Positions 1 to 9,944 of a stretch of DNA of 58,458 nt are shown here, one piece after another. Every line of letters begins with the position of its first letter. Position 1 is the first letter of the stretch. The notes beneath the pieces are model-generated. The model saw only the letters and a list, made by a program, of their open reading frames with translations, was not told where the DNA came from and made no database searches. The translations under genes were made by a program, and so were the position numbers. Source of the DNA: Prochlorococcus sp. AG-347-B23. GTDB lineage: Bacteria; Cyanobacteriota; Cyanobacteriia; PCC-6307; Cyanobiaceae. The DNA lies in assembly GCA_003281715.1 (NCBI GenBank), contig QCBE01000008.1, positions 1-58,458 of the forward strand. Direction: 5' to 3'.

Positions 1-595
1 TATTTTTATCAATTGATTCTTGTAAGGTTTTTAAGTTATCAAATAGAGCCTCTTTTGTGAAACTTGCTTTTCCAAAGCGGACATGAACGATTCCAGCCTT
101 ATCTGCTCTAAATTCGAGCTTGCCAGCTTTGAATTCTTTTATTGCATTAGCAATGTCATTAGTTACTGTACCAGCTTTAGGATTAGGCATTAAACCTCTA
201 GGTCCTAAAACTCTTCCTAATTTTGCAACCTTTGGCATCATATCTGGAGTTGCAATAAGTAGATCAAACTCCATATTTCCTTTATTGATGCTTTCCACTA
301 GGTCTTCTTCTCCAAATAAATCTGCACCAGCAGCCTTAGCTTTCGATACATTCTCACCACTTGTAATTACTGCAATTTTGATGCTTTGGCCAGTACCATG
401 TGGCAATGCAACAGTAGTCCTTAATTGTTGATCAGTATATTTTGGATCAATACCTAAACGTATATGTGCTTCAATAGTTTCATCAAATTTTGCATTAGCA
501 TTTTCCTTGATAATACTAAGAGCTTCAAGTGGTGCGTAAATGCGATCTTCTATCTTTGTTGATAGAGCCGCCATTCTTTTGGATAGTTTTTTCAT
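1..595 (-). CDS. rplA: 50S ribosomal protein L1, partial (C-terminus outside window)
   Basis: The reverse strand reads from an ATG at 595 and stays open to the window edge, giving about 198 residues of the usual roughly 235. The product starts [12 protein letters not shown] and contains the L1 signatures VALPHGTG, then [14 protein letters not shown] followed by an [15 protein letters not shown]-type segment. L1 binds 23S rRNA at the mobile L1 stalk, helps release deacylated tRNA from the E site, and in many bacteria represses its own operon. It follows rplK by 66 bases in the conserved secE-nusG-rplK-rplA order. The C-terminal end is missing only because the window begins here. Confidence 0.97.
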   Translation of the reverse strand, partial: MKKLSKRMAALSTKIEDRIYAPLEALSIIKENANAKFDETIEAHIRLGIDPKYTDQQLRTTVALPHGTGQSIKIAVITSGENVSKAKAAGADLFGEEDLVESINKGNMEFDLLIATPDMMPKVAKLGRVLGPRGLMPNPKAGTVTNDIANAIKEFKAGKLEFRADKAGIVHVRFGKASFTKEALFDNLKTLQESIDKN

Positions 596-661
596 AATAA
601 TGTTGGGTGCAAACGGTTATTAACTAACCTCCCCTAAATAGTGAGAAATTTTGTACTGAAC

Positions 662-1087
662 TCAATCAGTGATAGAGACGCCCATATTACGAGCAGTACC
701 CTCAATTACTTTCATTGCTGATTCAACACTAGAACAGTTTAGATCAGGAAGCTTAGTTTTGGCTATTTCTTCTAATTGAGCTTTACTTATATTCCCAACA
801 GAGCCTTTTGCTGATTCACCTGATCCTTTCTCTATACCAGCTGCTTTTGTTATTAAAACGGAAGCAGGAGGCGTTTTTGTGATAAAAGTAAAGCTTCTAT
901 CTTCAAAAACAGAAATCTCGACTGGAATTACAAAACCTGCTTTATCTTGTGTCCTTGCGTTGTATTCTTTGCAAAATGCCATGATATTGACACCATGTTG
1001 TCCTAAAGCTGGGCCTACAGGAGGAGCAGGATTTGCTTTGCCTGCTTGTAGAGCAAGCTTGATAACTGCAACAATTTTTTTTGCCAT
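662..1087 (-). CDS. rplK: 50S ribosomal protein L11
   Basis: This 141-residue protein has the normal L11 length. The N-terminal domain carries PPVGPALG at residues 22-29, the proline-rich segment contacted by thiostrepton and release factors. The C-terminal half binds the GTPase-associated region of 23S rRNA and ends with the usual ARNMGVSI tail. It is part of the ribosomal stalk base that stimulates elongation-factor GTPases. It lies between nusG and rplA on the same strand, as in most bacteria, and is presumably co-transcribed with them. Confidence 0.98.
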   Translation of the reverse strand: MAKKIVAVIKLALQAGKANPAPPVGPALGQHGVNIMAFCKEYNARTQDKAGFVIPVEISVFEDRSFTFITKTPPASVLITKAAGIEKGSGESAKGSVGNISKAQLEEIAKTKLPDLNCSSVESAMKVIEGTARNMGVSITD

Positions 1088-1154
1088 TAGATTAGAAAAT
1101 TTAAGCTGAAGTAGAAAATCATAATTTTACTCGATAAACAAGAACAATTAGAAA

Positions 1155-1765
1155 TTAATTTTGTTTATTGATTTGAGAGAATTCTAATTCTACAGGAGTC
1201 TCGCGCCCAAATATTGAAAGTAATGCTTTTAATTTATTTCTTTCTCCGGAAACTTCTACAACTTCTCCCTGGAAATCCTTGAATGGACCGCTAGTTACAA
1301 TGATTCTATCTTTTTCTTCAATATCTAACTTGATTACAGCTTTTTTCTCTGATGCGCGCTTAAAGATTCTATTAACTTCTTGTCTTGATAATGGTCGAGG
1401 TTTGATATGACCTCGCGATCTTCCGCTGCCTCTACCGTCTTCAGCACCGACAAAGTTAATTACATTTGGAGTACTTTTAACAGCCATCATTGTATCTTCA
1501 TCCAAAATCATTCTTACGAGGACATAACCTGGGAAAACTTTTTCTTCAGTAGTTTGTCTGCTTCCATCTTTTTTTAATTTAATTCCAGGAGTTTGGGGAA
1601 TTTCAATTTCAATGATTCTATTATTAACACCTAAAGTTACTGATCTCTGCTCAAGAGTCGCTTTTACTTTTTTTCACAGCTTGATGCTACTTGAACTGCA
1701 TACCATCTTGCGATGCTTGTATTTGCTTTTGAAGAAGCAAGGTTTGTAGTTAATTCATTACTCAT
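1155..1765 (-). pseudogene. nusG: Transcription antitermination protein NusG, interrupted by a one-base frameshift
   Basis: Two overlapping reverse frames together encode a normal NusG. The first starts at ATG 1765 (MSNELTTNLASSK, then ARWYAVQVASSCEKK) and hits TAA at 1664-1666. The second is open from before 1511 to 1155 and carries the rest of the NGN domain and the KOW domain (KDRIIVTSGPFKDFQGEV). The break is in a run of seven A on the coding strand (1668-1674); an eighth A joins the frames into 203 residues, the normal family length. NusG binds RNA polymerase and couples it to pausing, Rho and the ribosome, and is nearly universal, so loss of function is unlikely. A sequence error or slippage is more plausible than a dead gene. 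Neighbours secE and rplK are intact. Confidence 0.9.
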
Positions 1766-1816
1766 TTTTCTGGAAGCTTAATTAAGATCTTTATAAATGG
1801 ATATTCGGGAGATAAT

Positions 1817-2059
1817 TCAACCAAAAATTTGCGAGGCTGCCCACCCATAGAATCTGCTAACAGAAGCAATGGCTGCAGCAGAAAAAGATACCATAATTAT
1901 AACTGCTACTGATTCGCTAAAAAGTTGTTGTTTGTTAGGCCACACGACAAGTTTAAGCTCATCGTAGGTAGATCTAAAAAAATTATTCTTTTTTTTAGGC
2001 TCTTCAACTTCAGGAGAATCCTTTTTAAGAGGTTCTTTATTAGTAGTAGGACTTGTCAC
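1817..2059 (-). CDS. secE: Preprotein translocase subunit SecE
   Basis: This 80-residue protein has a charged lysine/glutamate-rich N-terminal tail (about 1-25), the amphipathic segment FRSTYDELKLVVWPNKQQL typical of SecE, and one membrane helix (about residues 49-68). SecE clamps the SecY channel in the plasma and thylakoid membranes. It sits directly upstream of nusG, the near-universal bacterial arrangement, and downstream of clpB on the same strand. Confidence 0.96.
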   Translation of the reverse strand: MTSPTTNKEPLKKDSPEVEEPKKKNNFFRSTYDELKLVVWPNKQQLFSESVAVIIMVSFSAAAIASVSRFYGWAASQIFG

Positions 2060-2120
2060 AAAATTTGTTTGGAATTAAGCATTATGCTTTAGTTTTTATT
2101 TTAGCTTATTGATTTACTCC

Positions 2121-4889
2121 TCAGCTAGGTTTGAAAACGATCTCATCTTTTTTAGCAGGATTAAGTTTAATTGTTATATTTTTTTTATTTTTGAAGTTAT
2201 CCTCTAAAAGTTTTGCAGCCAAGGGATTTTCTATTTGTCTTCTAAGTTCCCTGCTAAGTGGCCTAGCACCATATTCAGGTTCGTAAGAATCGTTTGCAAT
2301 TTTGTCGATAACTTTTTTATCTATAGCGATATTTATTTTTTGCTCAAGTAGCAGGTTCTTTAAATCTTCTGTTTGTAGAATGATTATTTTTTGAAGTTCA
2401 TCAATAGATAATGGATCAAACTTTACTACTTCGTCAATTCTATTTAAAAATTCAGGTCTAAAAATTGAAGACAATGCATTACTAATTGAATCATCTAGAA
2501 TTTGTTGATCTTTTTCTAACTTTCCCTCACTTTTAGAAATCTTTTGCGAATACTCCAGTATAGATTTACCAGCTAGGTTACTTGTCATAATGATTACCGT
2601 ATTTTTGAAATCTACGGTCCTTCCTTGTGAGTCCGTTAATCTTCCTTCATCTAAGACTTGCAAAAGGATATTAAATACTTCTGCATGTGCTTTTTCTATC
2701 TCATCAAGAAGTATTACTGAATAGGGTTTGCGTCTTACAGCTTCAGTTAATTGACCTCCCTCTTCATAACCAACATAACCTGGGGGAGCTCCTAAAAGTC
2801 TTGCTACGGCATTTTTCTCCATATATTCACTCATGTCTAATCTTAAAAGTGCGTCTTCTTCATCAAATAAAGCTGTTGCAAGAGATTTTGCTAATTCTGT
2901 TTTACCAACACCAGTAGGACCCATAAATAAAAAAGATCCAATAGGTCTTTTGGGACTTTTCATGCCAACTCGAGCTCTTCTAATTGCAGCAGAAACAGCT
3001 TCTATAGCTTTTTCTTGTCCAATAACTTTTTCACTTAGTTCTTTTTCTAGATTGACTAATTTTTTACGTTCATTTGAAACTACTTTAGAAATTGGAATTC
3101 CTGTGATTTTTGATATAACATCTGCAATATCATCAGGTTCAACTTGATATTTAAAAGGGAAATTTCTATTTTTCTTTATTTTATTAAAGTTCTCTTCAAC
3201 TTTTTGCATGTCATTCACTATTTCACTTAACTCTTCTTCAAGCTTTTCTAAATAATCTAGATCATTTTCAATTTCTCGATTTGATTTATCTTTAATTTGT
3301 TTGGTTAGCTTATCTTCTTCTTTCATTAAAATAGATAATTCCTCCATTTCTTCACGTAAATTGTTCCAATTTTCCAAAAGAACGTTCAATTTTGCCTCTG
3401 ATTGTTTTCTATTATTCAATAGTTTTTCTTGAGCTTCGACATTTTCTCCTTGCAAATTATTCAATTTTTCATCAATAGTATTAAGTTTGTTTTCTTGTTG
3501 GAGAATGATTTGAGGCATATTATTAGACTCGATTTTCAACTGTGCAGCTGCTTCATCAATTAAATCTATTGCACTATCAGGGAGACATTTATCGCTGATG
3601 TATCTATCGGCCAATTTTGCAGAATAGTTTACAGCCTCTTCAGAAATTTTTATGCCATGATGTAATTCATATTTCTTTTTGATCCCTTGTAATATTTTTA
3701 CGCTTAATTCTACTGAAGGTTCATTAACAGCTATCTTTTGAAAGCAATTATTTAATGCCTGATCTTTTTCAATAGTTTCACGAAATTTCTCAGGTGTTGT
3801 TGTACCGATACATCTAAGTTCTCCTTCAGCTAGTAAAGGTTTTAAGATATTACTGATGTCGGTAGAAGATCTGTCAGAACTTAATATTGAGTGAATTTCA
3901 TCAATAAAAAGAATCATTCCTTGGTTTGGATTATTTAGTTCCTGCATTATTAAGCTTAGTCTTTCCTCTAGTTGACCTCTAAATTTGGTCCCAGAAACTA
4001 ATGCACCTAAGTCAAGTGAAATAATTTTTAAGTCCTTTAAAGTATCAGGAACTTTTTTGTCTACAATTAATTGAGCAAGTAATTTTGCAATTGAGGTTTT
4101 ACCAACTCCAGGATTGCCAATAAGTATAGGGTTATTTTTGTTTCTTCTGCAGAGTACCCTCATTAAATTATTGAGCTCATTTTCTCTTCCTAAAACAGGA
4201 TCCAGTAAGCCTTTTTTAGCTGATCCTGTTAAATCTTTTCCATAAATTGAAAGAACAGTTTCATCTTTTCCAACTTGTTTTTTGGTTTCAATTTGAAGTT
4301 CACTTTTCGGTAATGGAACAATAGCTTTTTTAAATTTTTCTTCTTTTACAAGAGTCTCTTCAGTCTCGTTGTTTGATTCGAAATTAGATTGATTATTTAT
4401 TTCAATTACATTCCCATAATTATTAAAAGAATCTTTTGATTTATTAATATTTGGGTAAAACTTTAATTCTTCCTCTAATTTTTCCATGGAAAGGTTTCCT
4501 TCTTCAAAAACATAATTTCCAATTCTTAAATCTCTTCCAAGAGCAATTAGTAAATGAGGGATTTCTATTAATCTCGATCCCCATTGAGTTTTAATCTGAT
4601 TCGCGTTATCTAATAAAATTTCTAAATCTTCTCCGATAGTAAAAATATCTGAGTCATTTGTTGGTGTCTCTTCTAAAAAATCTTCTGTTATGTCTAAAAC
4701 TGTATCTTGGTCGATTGATAATTTTTCAATGAAGGCAAAGAATTCACTTGATGAGAACAATGTATGAATTATGTGTTCAATATTAAATTCGCTATGATCC
4801 CATTTTTTTGCGGTTTCTTCCCCTAATAAAAGAAGATTCCAACTAATATCGCTAAATAGTTCAGGACTGGATGTAAGTGTTTCTCTCAT
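2121..4889 (-). CDS. clpB: ClpB-type HSP100 disaggregase (ClpB2-like)
   Basis: The 922-residue product has two AAA+ modules. The first Walker A is GNPGVGKT at residues 258-265 and the second GPTGVGKT near 655. The second module also has pore motif GYVGYEEGG and LLDEIEKAH. Between them is a long heptad-rich, glutamate/lysine-rich segment corresponding to the ClpB M-domain coiled coil, which separates ClpB from ClpC. The N-terminal domain (about 1-145) is divergent, and a polar, asparagine-rich linker (about 150-205) precedes the first AAA+ domain. ClpB proteins extract polypeptides from aggregates with DnaK. Marine cyanobacteria carry a second, divergent ClpB; position next to secE and the divergent N-domain suggest this is that paralogue, which is inferred. 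Confidence 0.9.
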   Translation of the reverse strand: MRETLTSSPELFSDISWNLLLLGEETAKKWDHSEFNIEHIIHTLFSSSEFFAFIEKLSIDQDTVLDITEDFLEETPTNDSDIFTIGEDLEILLDNANQIKTQWGSRLIEIPHLLIALGRDLRIGNYVFEEGNLSMEKLEEELKFYPNINKSKDSFNNYGNVIEINNQSNFESNNETEETLVKEEKFKKAIVPLPKSELQIETKKQVGKDETVLSIYGKDLTGSAKKGLLDPVLGRENELNNLMRVLCRRNKNNPILIGNPGVGKTSIAKLLAQLIVDKKVPDTLKDLKIISLDLGALVSGTKFRGQLEERLSLIMQELNNPNQGMILFIDEIHSILSSDRSSTDISNILKPLLAEGELRCIGTTTPEKFRETIEKDQALNNCFQKIAVNEPSVELSVKILQGIKKKYELHHGIKISEEAVNYSAKLADRYISDKCLPDSAIDLIDEAAAQLKIESNNMPQIILQQENKLNTIDEKLNNLQGENVEAQEKLLNNRKQSEAKLNVLLENWNNLREEMEELSILMKEEDKLTKQIKDKSNREIENDLDYLEKLEEELSEIVNDMQKVEENFNKIKKNRNFPFKYQVEPDDIADVISKITGIPISKVVSNERKKLVNLEKELSEKVIGQEKAIEAVSAAIRRARVGMKSPKRPIGSFLFMGPTGVGKTELAKSLATALFDEEDALLRLDMSEYMEKNAVARLLGAPPGYVGYEEGGQLTEAVRRKPYSVILLDEIEKAHAEVFNILLQVLDEGRLTDSQGRTVDFKNTVIIMTSNLAGKSILEYSQKISKSEGKLEKDQQILDDSISNALSSIFRPEFLNRIDEVVKFDPLSIDELQKIIILQTEDLKNLLLEQKINIAIDKKVIDKIANDSYEPEYGARPLSRELRRQIENPLAAKLLEDNFKNKKNITIKLNPAKKDEIVFKPS

Positions 4890-4955
4890 AAACTATAAAA
4901 ACTATAGTTGATTATTAATTAATATTCTAAATAGGAACTGCATTAATAATCATCC

Positions 4956-4993
4956 AATAATTTTCAAATTGTAAGATGAATTTGAAAATTATT
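4956..4993. repeat. 15-bp perfect inverted repeat between clpB and eno
   Basis: The arms 4956-4970 and 4979-4993 are exact reverse complements (first arm AATAATTTTCAAATT) separated by 8 bases. The dyad lies in the 261-base region between divergent clpB and eno starts, 67 bases upstream of the clpB ATG. A terminator is not expected there and no uninterrupted T tract follows. It may be an operator, a transcript hairpin in the clpB leader, or chance in A+T-rich DNA. I see nothing else definite in 4890-5150. Confidence 0.6.
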
Positions 4994-5147
4994 TAGATGA
5001 GCGGATTTGAGGGGACTTTAGAATCAAAAAAAACGTTAAATAATATCTAAGCCCTTATAAAATTAAGATTATAGTTGGTTAACAATTATATTTCAGATAT
5101 TAGCCAAATAGTTCAGCTATTAATAGGATTTAAATAGTAATAATTAA

Positions 5148-6443
<1,296 letters not shown>

Positions 6444-6448
6444 TTTTT

Positions 6449-8116
6449 TTAGCGCTTAAGTTTTTCTAAACGTGAGCCTTTTCTCATACTTAATTGGCAC
6501 TTTATCCAATCAATACTTATTGGTAGTGCAAAAAAAAGTGGCAACAATGCAAAATTATTTTGTTTATTGGTTACAAGTAAAGCAGATGCAATTGATAAAC
6601 TTCCTATGAGAATTGAATGACCTAAAGTTTTTTGAGCCGTAAACATTTTTTTGAATTGCCTATCAGACTCTCCCATTCTTATTTGCAATTGTAAATCGCC
6701 CTGTTCTAATCTTTCTAAACTTTCATCTATTCTTTTGGGAATTCCAACAGCTTTCGATCCTAGTTCACCTACTTGCCTTCCAAATTGGTTAATTAAATCG
6801 TTGGGACTTTGATTATTTGAAGTCATAAGTTCTATTAAATAAGGCTTGGTAACTGATACAAGGTTAAACCCTGGATCAAGCATTCTACCAACTCCTTCAA
6901 AAGTTGATAAAGCTCTCATCACAAAGATTAAATCTACTGGCAGTTGAAATGGCGTTTCATAAACCAGTTCGTATAAATCTCCAGATAATTTTTCAATAAT
7001 ATTAGGACTAAATGGCGGAGTTAAGGCTTCTTTAAGCATCAATCTGACTAATCTTCTGACTGGTCCTACATCAATATCTTTTGAAATTAGCCCAGCTTGT
7101 TGTAATTGACTAACAAGTGATGAGGCGTCTCTAAGAGCAGCAGCCTTAACCATCCCCCCTAATCTTGTTTGAAGGTTATTTGAGATGTTCCCCATCATTC
7201 CAAAATCATAAAAAATCAATTTACCTTCACTTGAAACTGCTAGATTCCCTGGATGAGGATCTGCATGAAAAAACCCGTAATTTACTAATTGTTTTAAGTA
7301 GCTGATTGCACCTATCTCTGCAATTTTAGATAAATCAATTTCTTGTGATTTTAATTTTTCTAAATCGCTTATTTTTGTCCCCTCTAAATAACTTAAACAA
7401 AGCACTTTTTCACTGCTCATATCCCAAATTACTTCAGGAACTTCAACATTTTCATCATCAAGAAATTGCTGCCTAAATCTTGCTGCATATTGCGCTTCGC
7501 AATTAAAATCAAGTTCTTTCATAAGAACTTTCCTACACTCTTTAGCAATCTCAACCCAGTTTCTACCTCGACTCCAATTCTTATTTTTCTGCAATAATCC
7601 TGCTATTTGCTGCATTATGCCCAAATCGATAATAAACAATTCTTTTAAATTGGGTCTTTGAACTTTAAAAACTACTTTCTTACCATCTTTTAAAGTCGCT
7701 CTATGAACCTGAGCTAGTGATGCTGATCCAACCGGATCGCATATTATTTGATCTATTTCATTAAACTTAGACCCTAGTTCATTTCTTATAGTCTCTTCAA
7801 CTTGTGCAAATGAAAAATTAGGTACTTGATCCTGCAATTTAGACAATTCCTGTATCCAGGTATTAGGAATTAAATCAGGTCTCGCTGATAATAATTGTCC
7901 AATTTTAATAAATGCTGAACCAAGCTCTATTAATTGATTAGTAAACCACCTAGCTCTTTTAATTTGGACCCTACTTTTTTCATTGTTCTTGGTTTGGAAA
8001 ATTGTAAATCTAATATTATCTATCCATAAATTTAATAAAAGCGAAATCAGAGTTATCCAAATAAGAAAGGACCTCTTCAATTTTTTTAAACGATAATGAA
8101 GAACGTGATAACTCAT
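6449..8116 (-). CDS. ABC1/UbiB family atypical kinase
   Basis: The 555-residue protein carries the family hallmarks: KIGQ at residues 71-74, the GSASLAQVH replacement for a glycine loop at about 130-138, the lysine of VVFKVQRP at 151, HADPHPGN near 284-291 and DFG about residue 303. Hydrophobic segments lie at the N-terminus (about 18-32) and near the C-terminus, so membrane association is likely. ABC1 kinases act in prenylquinone metabolism and stress responses in plastids and cyanobacteria; the precise substrate here is unknown. Its start overlaps the preceding small gene by 4 bases (ATGA), indicating translational coupling. Confidence 0.92.
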   Translation of the reverse strand: MSYHVLHYRLKKLKRSFLIWITLISLLLNLWIDNIRFTIFQTKNNEKSRVQIKRARWFTNQLIELGSAFIKIGQLLSARPDLIPNTWIQELSKLQDQVPNFSFAQVEETIRNELGSKFNEIDQIICDPVGSASLAQVHRATLKDGKKVVFKVQRPNLKELFIIDLGIMQQIAGLLQKNKNWSRGRNWVEIAKECRKVLMKELDFNCEAQYAARFRQQFLDDENVEVPEVIWDMSSEKVLCLSYLEGTKISDLEKLKSQEIDLSKIAEIGAISYLKQLVNYGFFHADPHPGNLAVSSEGKLIFYDFGMMGNISNNLQTRLGGMVKAAALRDASSLVSQLQQAGLISKDIDVGPVRRLVRLMLKEALTPPFSPNIIEKLSGDLYELVYETPFQLPVDLIFVMRALSTFEGVGRMLDPGFNLVSVTKPYLIELMTSNNQSPNDLINQFGRQVGELGSKAVGIPKRIDESLERLEQGDLQLQIRMGESDRQFKKMFTAQKTLGHSILIGSLSIASALLVTNKQNNFALLPLFFALPISIDWIKCQLSMRKGSRLEKLKR

Positions 8117-8430
8117 TTAACTTGATTATTTATAGTTTTATTAAAGAGATCAATTTGCTTATTGATACCTTCAATTTCATTTAAAGCTTTTTTTATTTTG
8201 GGATCTTGATAAGTATTTGTAGACTCATTTTCTTCAATATTCTCTGCTTTTTCTAGTCTTGATGCTTCTTCGATTATGGATTCTTTTAAACTATCAAATT
8301 CTTTTTTGAGAATTTCAGGAGCATCCTGAGCAATATGTGTTGCTTCTTCAATTTTTTCAACCAATATTTCGTTTAATTTTTCGGTTACTTTCTTAATGGC
8401 AGCTTTTAAAAGGTAATCAGAGTTGGTCAT
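8113..8430 (-). CDS. Small helical protein coupled to the ABC1 kinase
   Basis: I do not recognise a named domain in this 105-residue protein. It is strongly charged, rich in lysine and glutamate, has no membrane segment or cysteine, and reads as continuous amphipathic helix with likely coiled-coil stretches (about residues 10-70 and 80-100). Its stop overlaps the kinase start by 4 bases, so the two are almost certainly one operon with this gene first. The 252 bases upstream to the next gene show no further frame I can support. A role with the kinase is inferred from coupling alone. Confidence 0.75.
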   Translation of the reverse strand: MTNSDYLLKAAIKKVTEKLNEILVEKIEEATHIAQDAPEILKKEFDSLKESIIEEASRLEKAENIEENESTNTYQDPKIKKALNEIEGINKQIDLFNKTINNQVK

Positions 8431-8682
8431 GAAAAATATAATGTTTCAACGGCAATTGATTTTTCGATATGATCTAATAATAGATCAATACAGAACATTT
8501 CACGTAACTGATCATTTTGATAATTAATTTTTTATGTTTTTCCTATGTAAGTTTGTATCTATATTAAGCTTTTTTCTCTTTTTTCTTTTAACTTATATTT
8601 ATATAAAGGTTCAGGTATTTACTTTAAAAATATCTTCTAACCAAGAACTCATCTAATTAACTACAAAAGGAGTTTTTAAAAA

Positions 8683-9639
8683 TTGGAAATCATTGAGTCA
8701 GATGTAGTTATTATCGGAGGAGGCCCGGCAGGATGTACTTGCGCACTTTATACATCTCGTTCAAATTTAAAGACAGTAATTTTAGATAAAAATCCATCTG
8801 TTGGCGCCTTAGCAATAACTCATCAAATAGCTAATTATCCAGGGGTTCCTGTTGATATAAGTGGAGAAAAATTACTTACCCTAATGAGAGAACAGGCTGT
8901 GCAATACGGCACAGATTATAGAAGAGCGCAAGTGTTTGGAATAGACGCTAGTGGAGAATGGAAAATGGTTTACACGCCCGAAGGCACTTTTAAAGCTAAA
9001 GCACTTGTACTTGCAAGTGGAGCCATGGGTAGGCCTGCATCATTTAAGGGAGAAGCGGATTTTCTTGGTAAAGGAGTAAGTTATTGTGCTACATGTGATG
9101 GGGCTTTTTATAAAAATAGAGAGGTTGCCGTTGTTGGAGTAAACAAGGAGGCAATTGAAGAGGCAACTGTTCTAACTAAATTCGCATCAACCGTGCATTG
9201 GATTACATCAAGTGATCCTAAATCAGATAACGAAGAAGCTATGGAATTGATGGATAATTCAAATATAAAACATTGGAGTAGAACAAGATTATTAGAAATA
9301 TTGGGAGATGATATGGGTGTTAATGGGGTCGTTGTAAAAAATAAGCAAGAGGAAAATCCTATCAATTTAAATTTAGATGGAGTGTTTGTCTACATGAGTG
9401 GTTCGAAGCCGATTACTGATTTTTTAGGGGATCAAATTGCTTTAAAAGAAGACGGAGGAGTTATTGTGGATGACTTTATGTCTACAAATTCTGATGGAGT
9501 ATGGGCTATTGGAGATATAAGAAACACACCATTTAAGCAAGCCGTAGTTGCAGCTTCTGACGGATGTATTGCTGCAATGTCAATTGATAGATATTTAAAT
9601 AGTAGAAAAAATATTAGAGTGGATTGGATTCATTCTTAA
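8683..9639 (+). CDS. Thioredoxin-reductase-like flavoprotein lacking the NADPH motif
   Basis: This 318-residue protein follows the low-molecular-weight thioredoxin reductase plan. The FAD dinucleotide motif GGGPAG is at residues 12-17, the redox pair CATC at 135-138, and a second FAD motif with AIGDI near the C-terminus. In place of the second Rossmann motif it has GVNKEA at 152-157, and in place of the arginine-rich NADPH phosphate site it has HWITSS at 172-177. The FAD and disulfide chemistry should remain, but NADPH binding is doubtful; relatives of this type that do not use pyridine nucleotide have been described in cyanobacteria. The TTG start is supported by an AAAAGGAG ribosome binding site at 8665-8672. 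Confidence 0.88.
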   Translation: MEIIESDVVIIGGGPAGCTCALYTSRSNLKTVILDKNPSVGALAITHQIANYPGVPVDISGEKLLTLMREQAVQYGTDYRRAQVFGIDASGEWKMVYTPEGTFKAKALVLASGAMGRPASFKGEADFLGKGVSYCATCDGAFYKNREVAVVGVNKEAIEEATVLTKFASTVHWITSSDPKSDNEEAMELMDNSNIKHWSRTRLLEILGDDMGVNGVVVKNKQEENPINLNLDGVFVYMSGSKPITDFLGDQIALKEDGGVIVDDFMSTNSDGVWAIGDIRNTPFKQAVVAASDGCIAAMSIDRYLNSRKNIRVDWIHS

Positions 9640-9660
9640 ATAAAATATTCCTTCTTTGAT

Positions 9661-9942
9661 CTAAAGGGGTGTTGCTTCAGAAATATAAGCGACTCCTCCG
9701 TAATAGCTCAAATCGTCCCTGATGTTATCTCTCATTTTATCTATTAATTCTTGCTCGCAAAAAACAATTACATGAGCATTTGCTCCTAATCCTGTAAATT
9801 CCATATCTTCTGTAACAACTCTTTCAGGTCCTCTGCCTGTAGCGTGTTTCATAACTGTATATCCAGGAACATTAGCTTTTTCTAATGTTTTAATGATTGC
9901 ATCTAGTTCTCTTTCACTAAATATCAAATCTAATCTTTTCAT
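9661..9942 (-). CDS. sbtB: PII-like carbon signalling protein SbtB
   Basis: The 93-residue protein has the ferredoxin-like PII fold layout (MKRLDLIFSERELDAIIKTLEKA at the start, then GYTVMKHATGRG and an HVIVFCEQE strand). Its start is 2 bases from the sbtA stop on the same strand, the classic sbtA-sbtB pairing. SbtB binds adenine nucleotides including cAMP and controls the bicarbonate transporter SbtA at the membrane. The Synechocystis protein is about 110 residues with a C-terminal cysteine loop; this one ends after YISEATPL and lacks that loop. Its only cysteine is in the central strand. Confidence 0.88.
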   Translation of the reverse strand: MKRLDLIFSERELDAIIKTLEKANVPGYTVMKHATGRGPERVVTEDMEFTGLGANAHVIVFCEQELIDKMRDNIRDDLSYYGGVAYISEATPL

Positions 9943-9944
9943 TT

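Noticed and set aside
120-431. A 103-codon plus-strand frame inside rplA
   Set aside because: Antisense to ribosomal protein L1; no independent support.
8471-8500. Short GATCTAATA/TAGATC near-palindrome in the 8431-8682 gap
   Set aside because: Short, A+T-rich and not associated with a T tract or promoter; within chance expectation.
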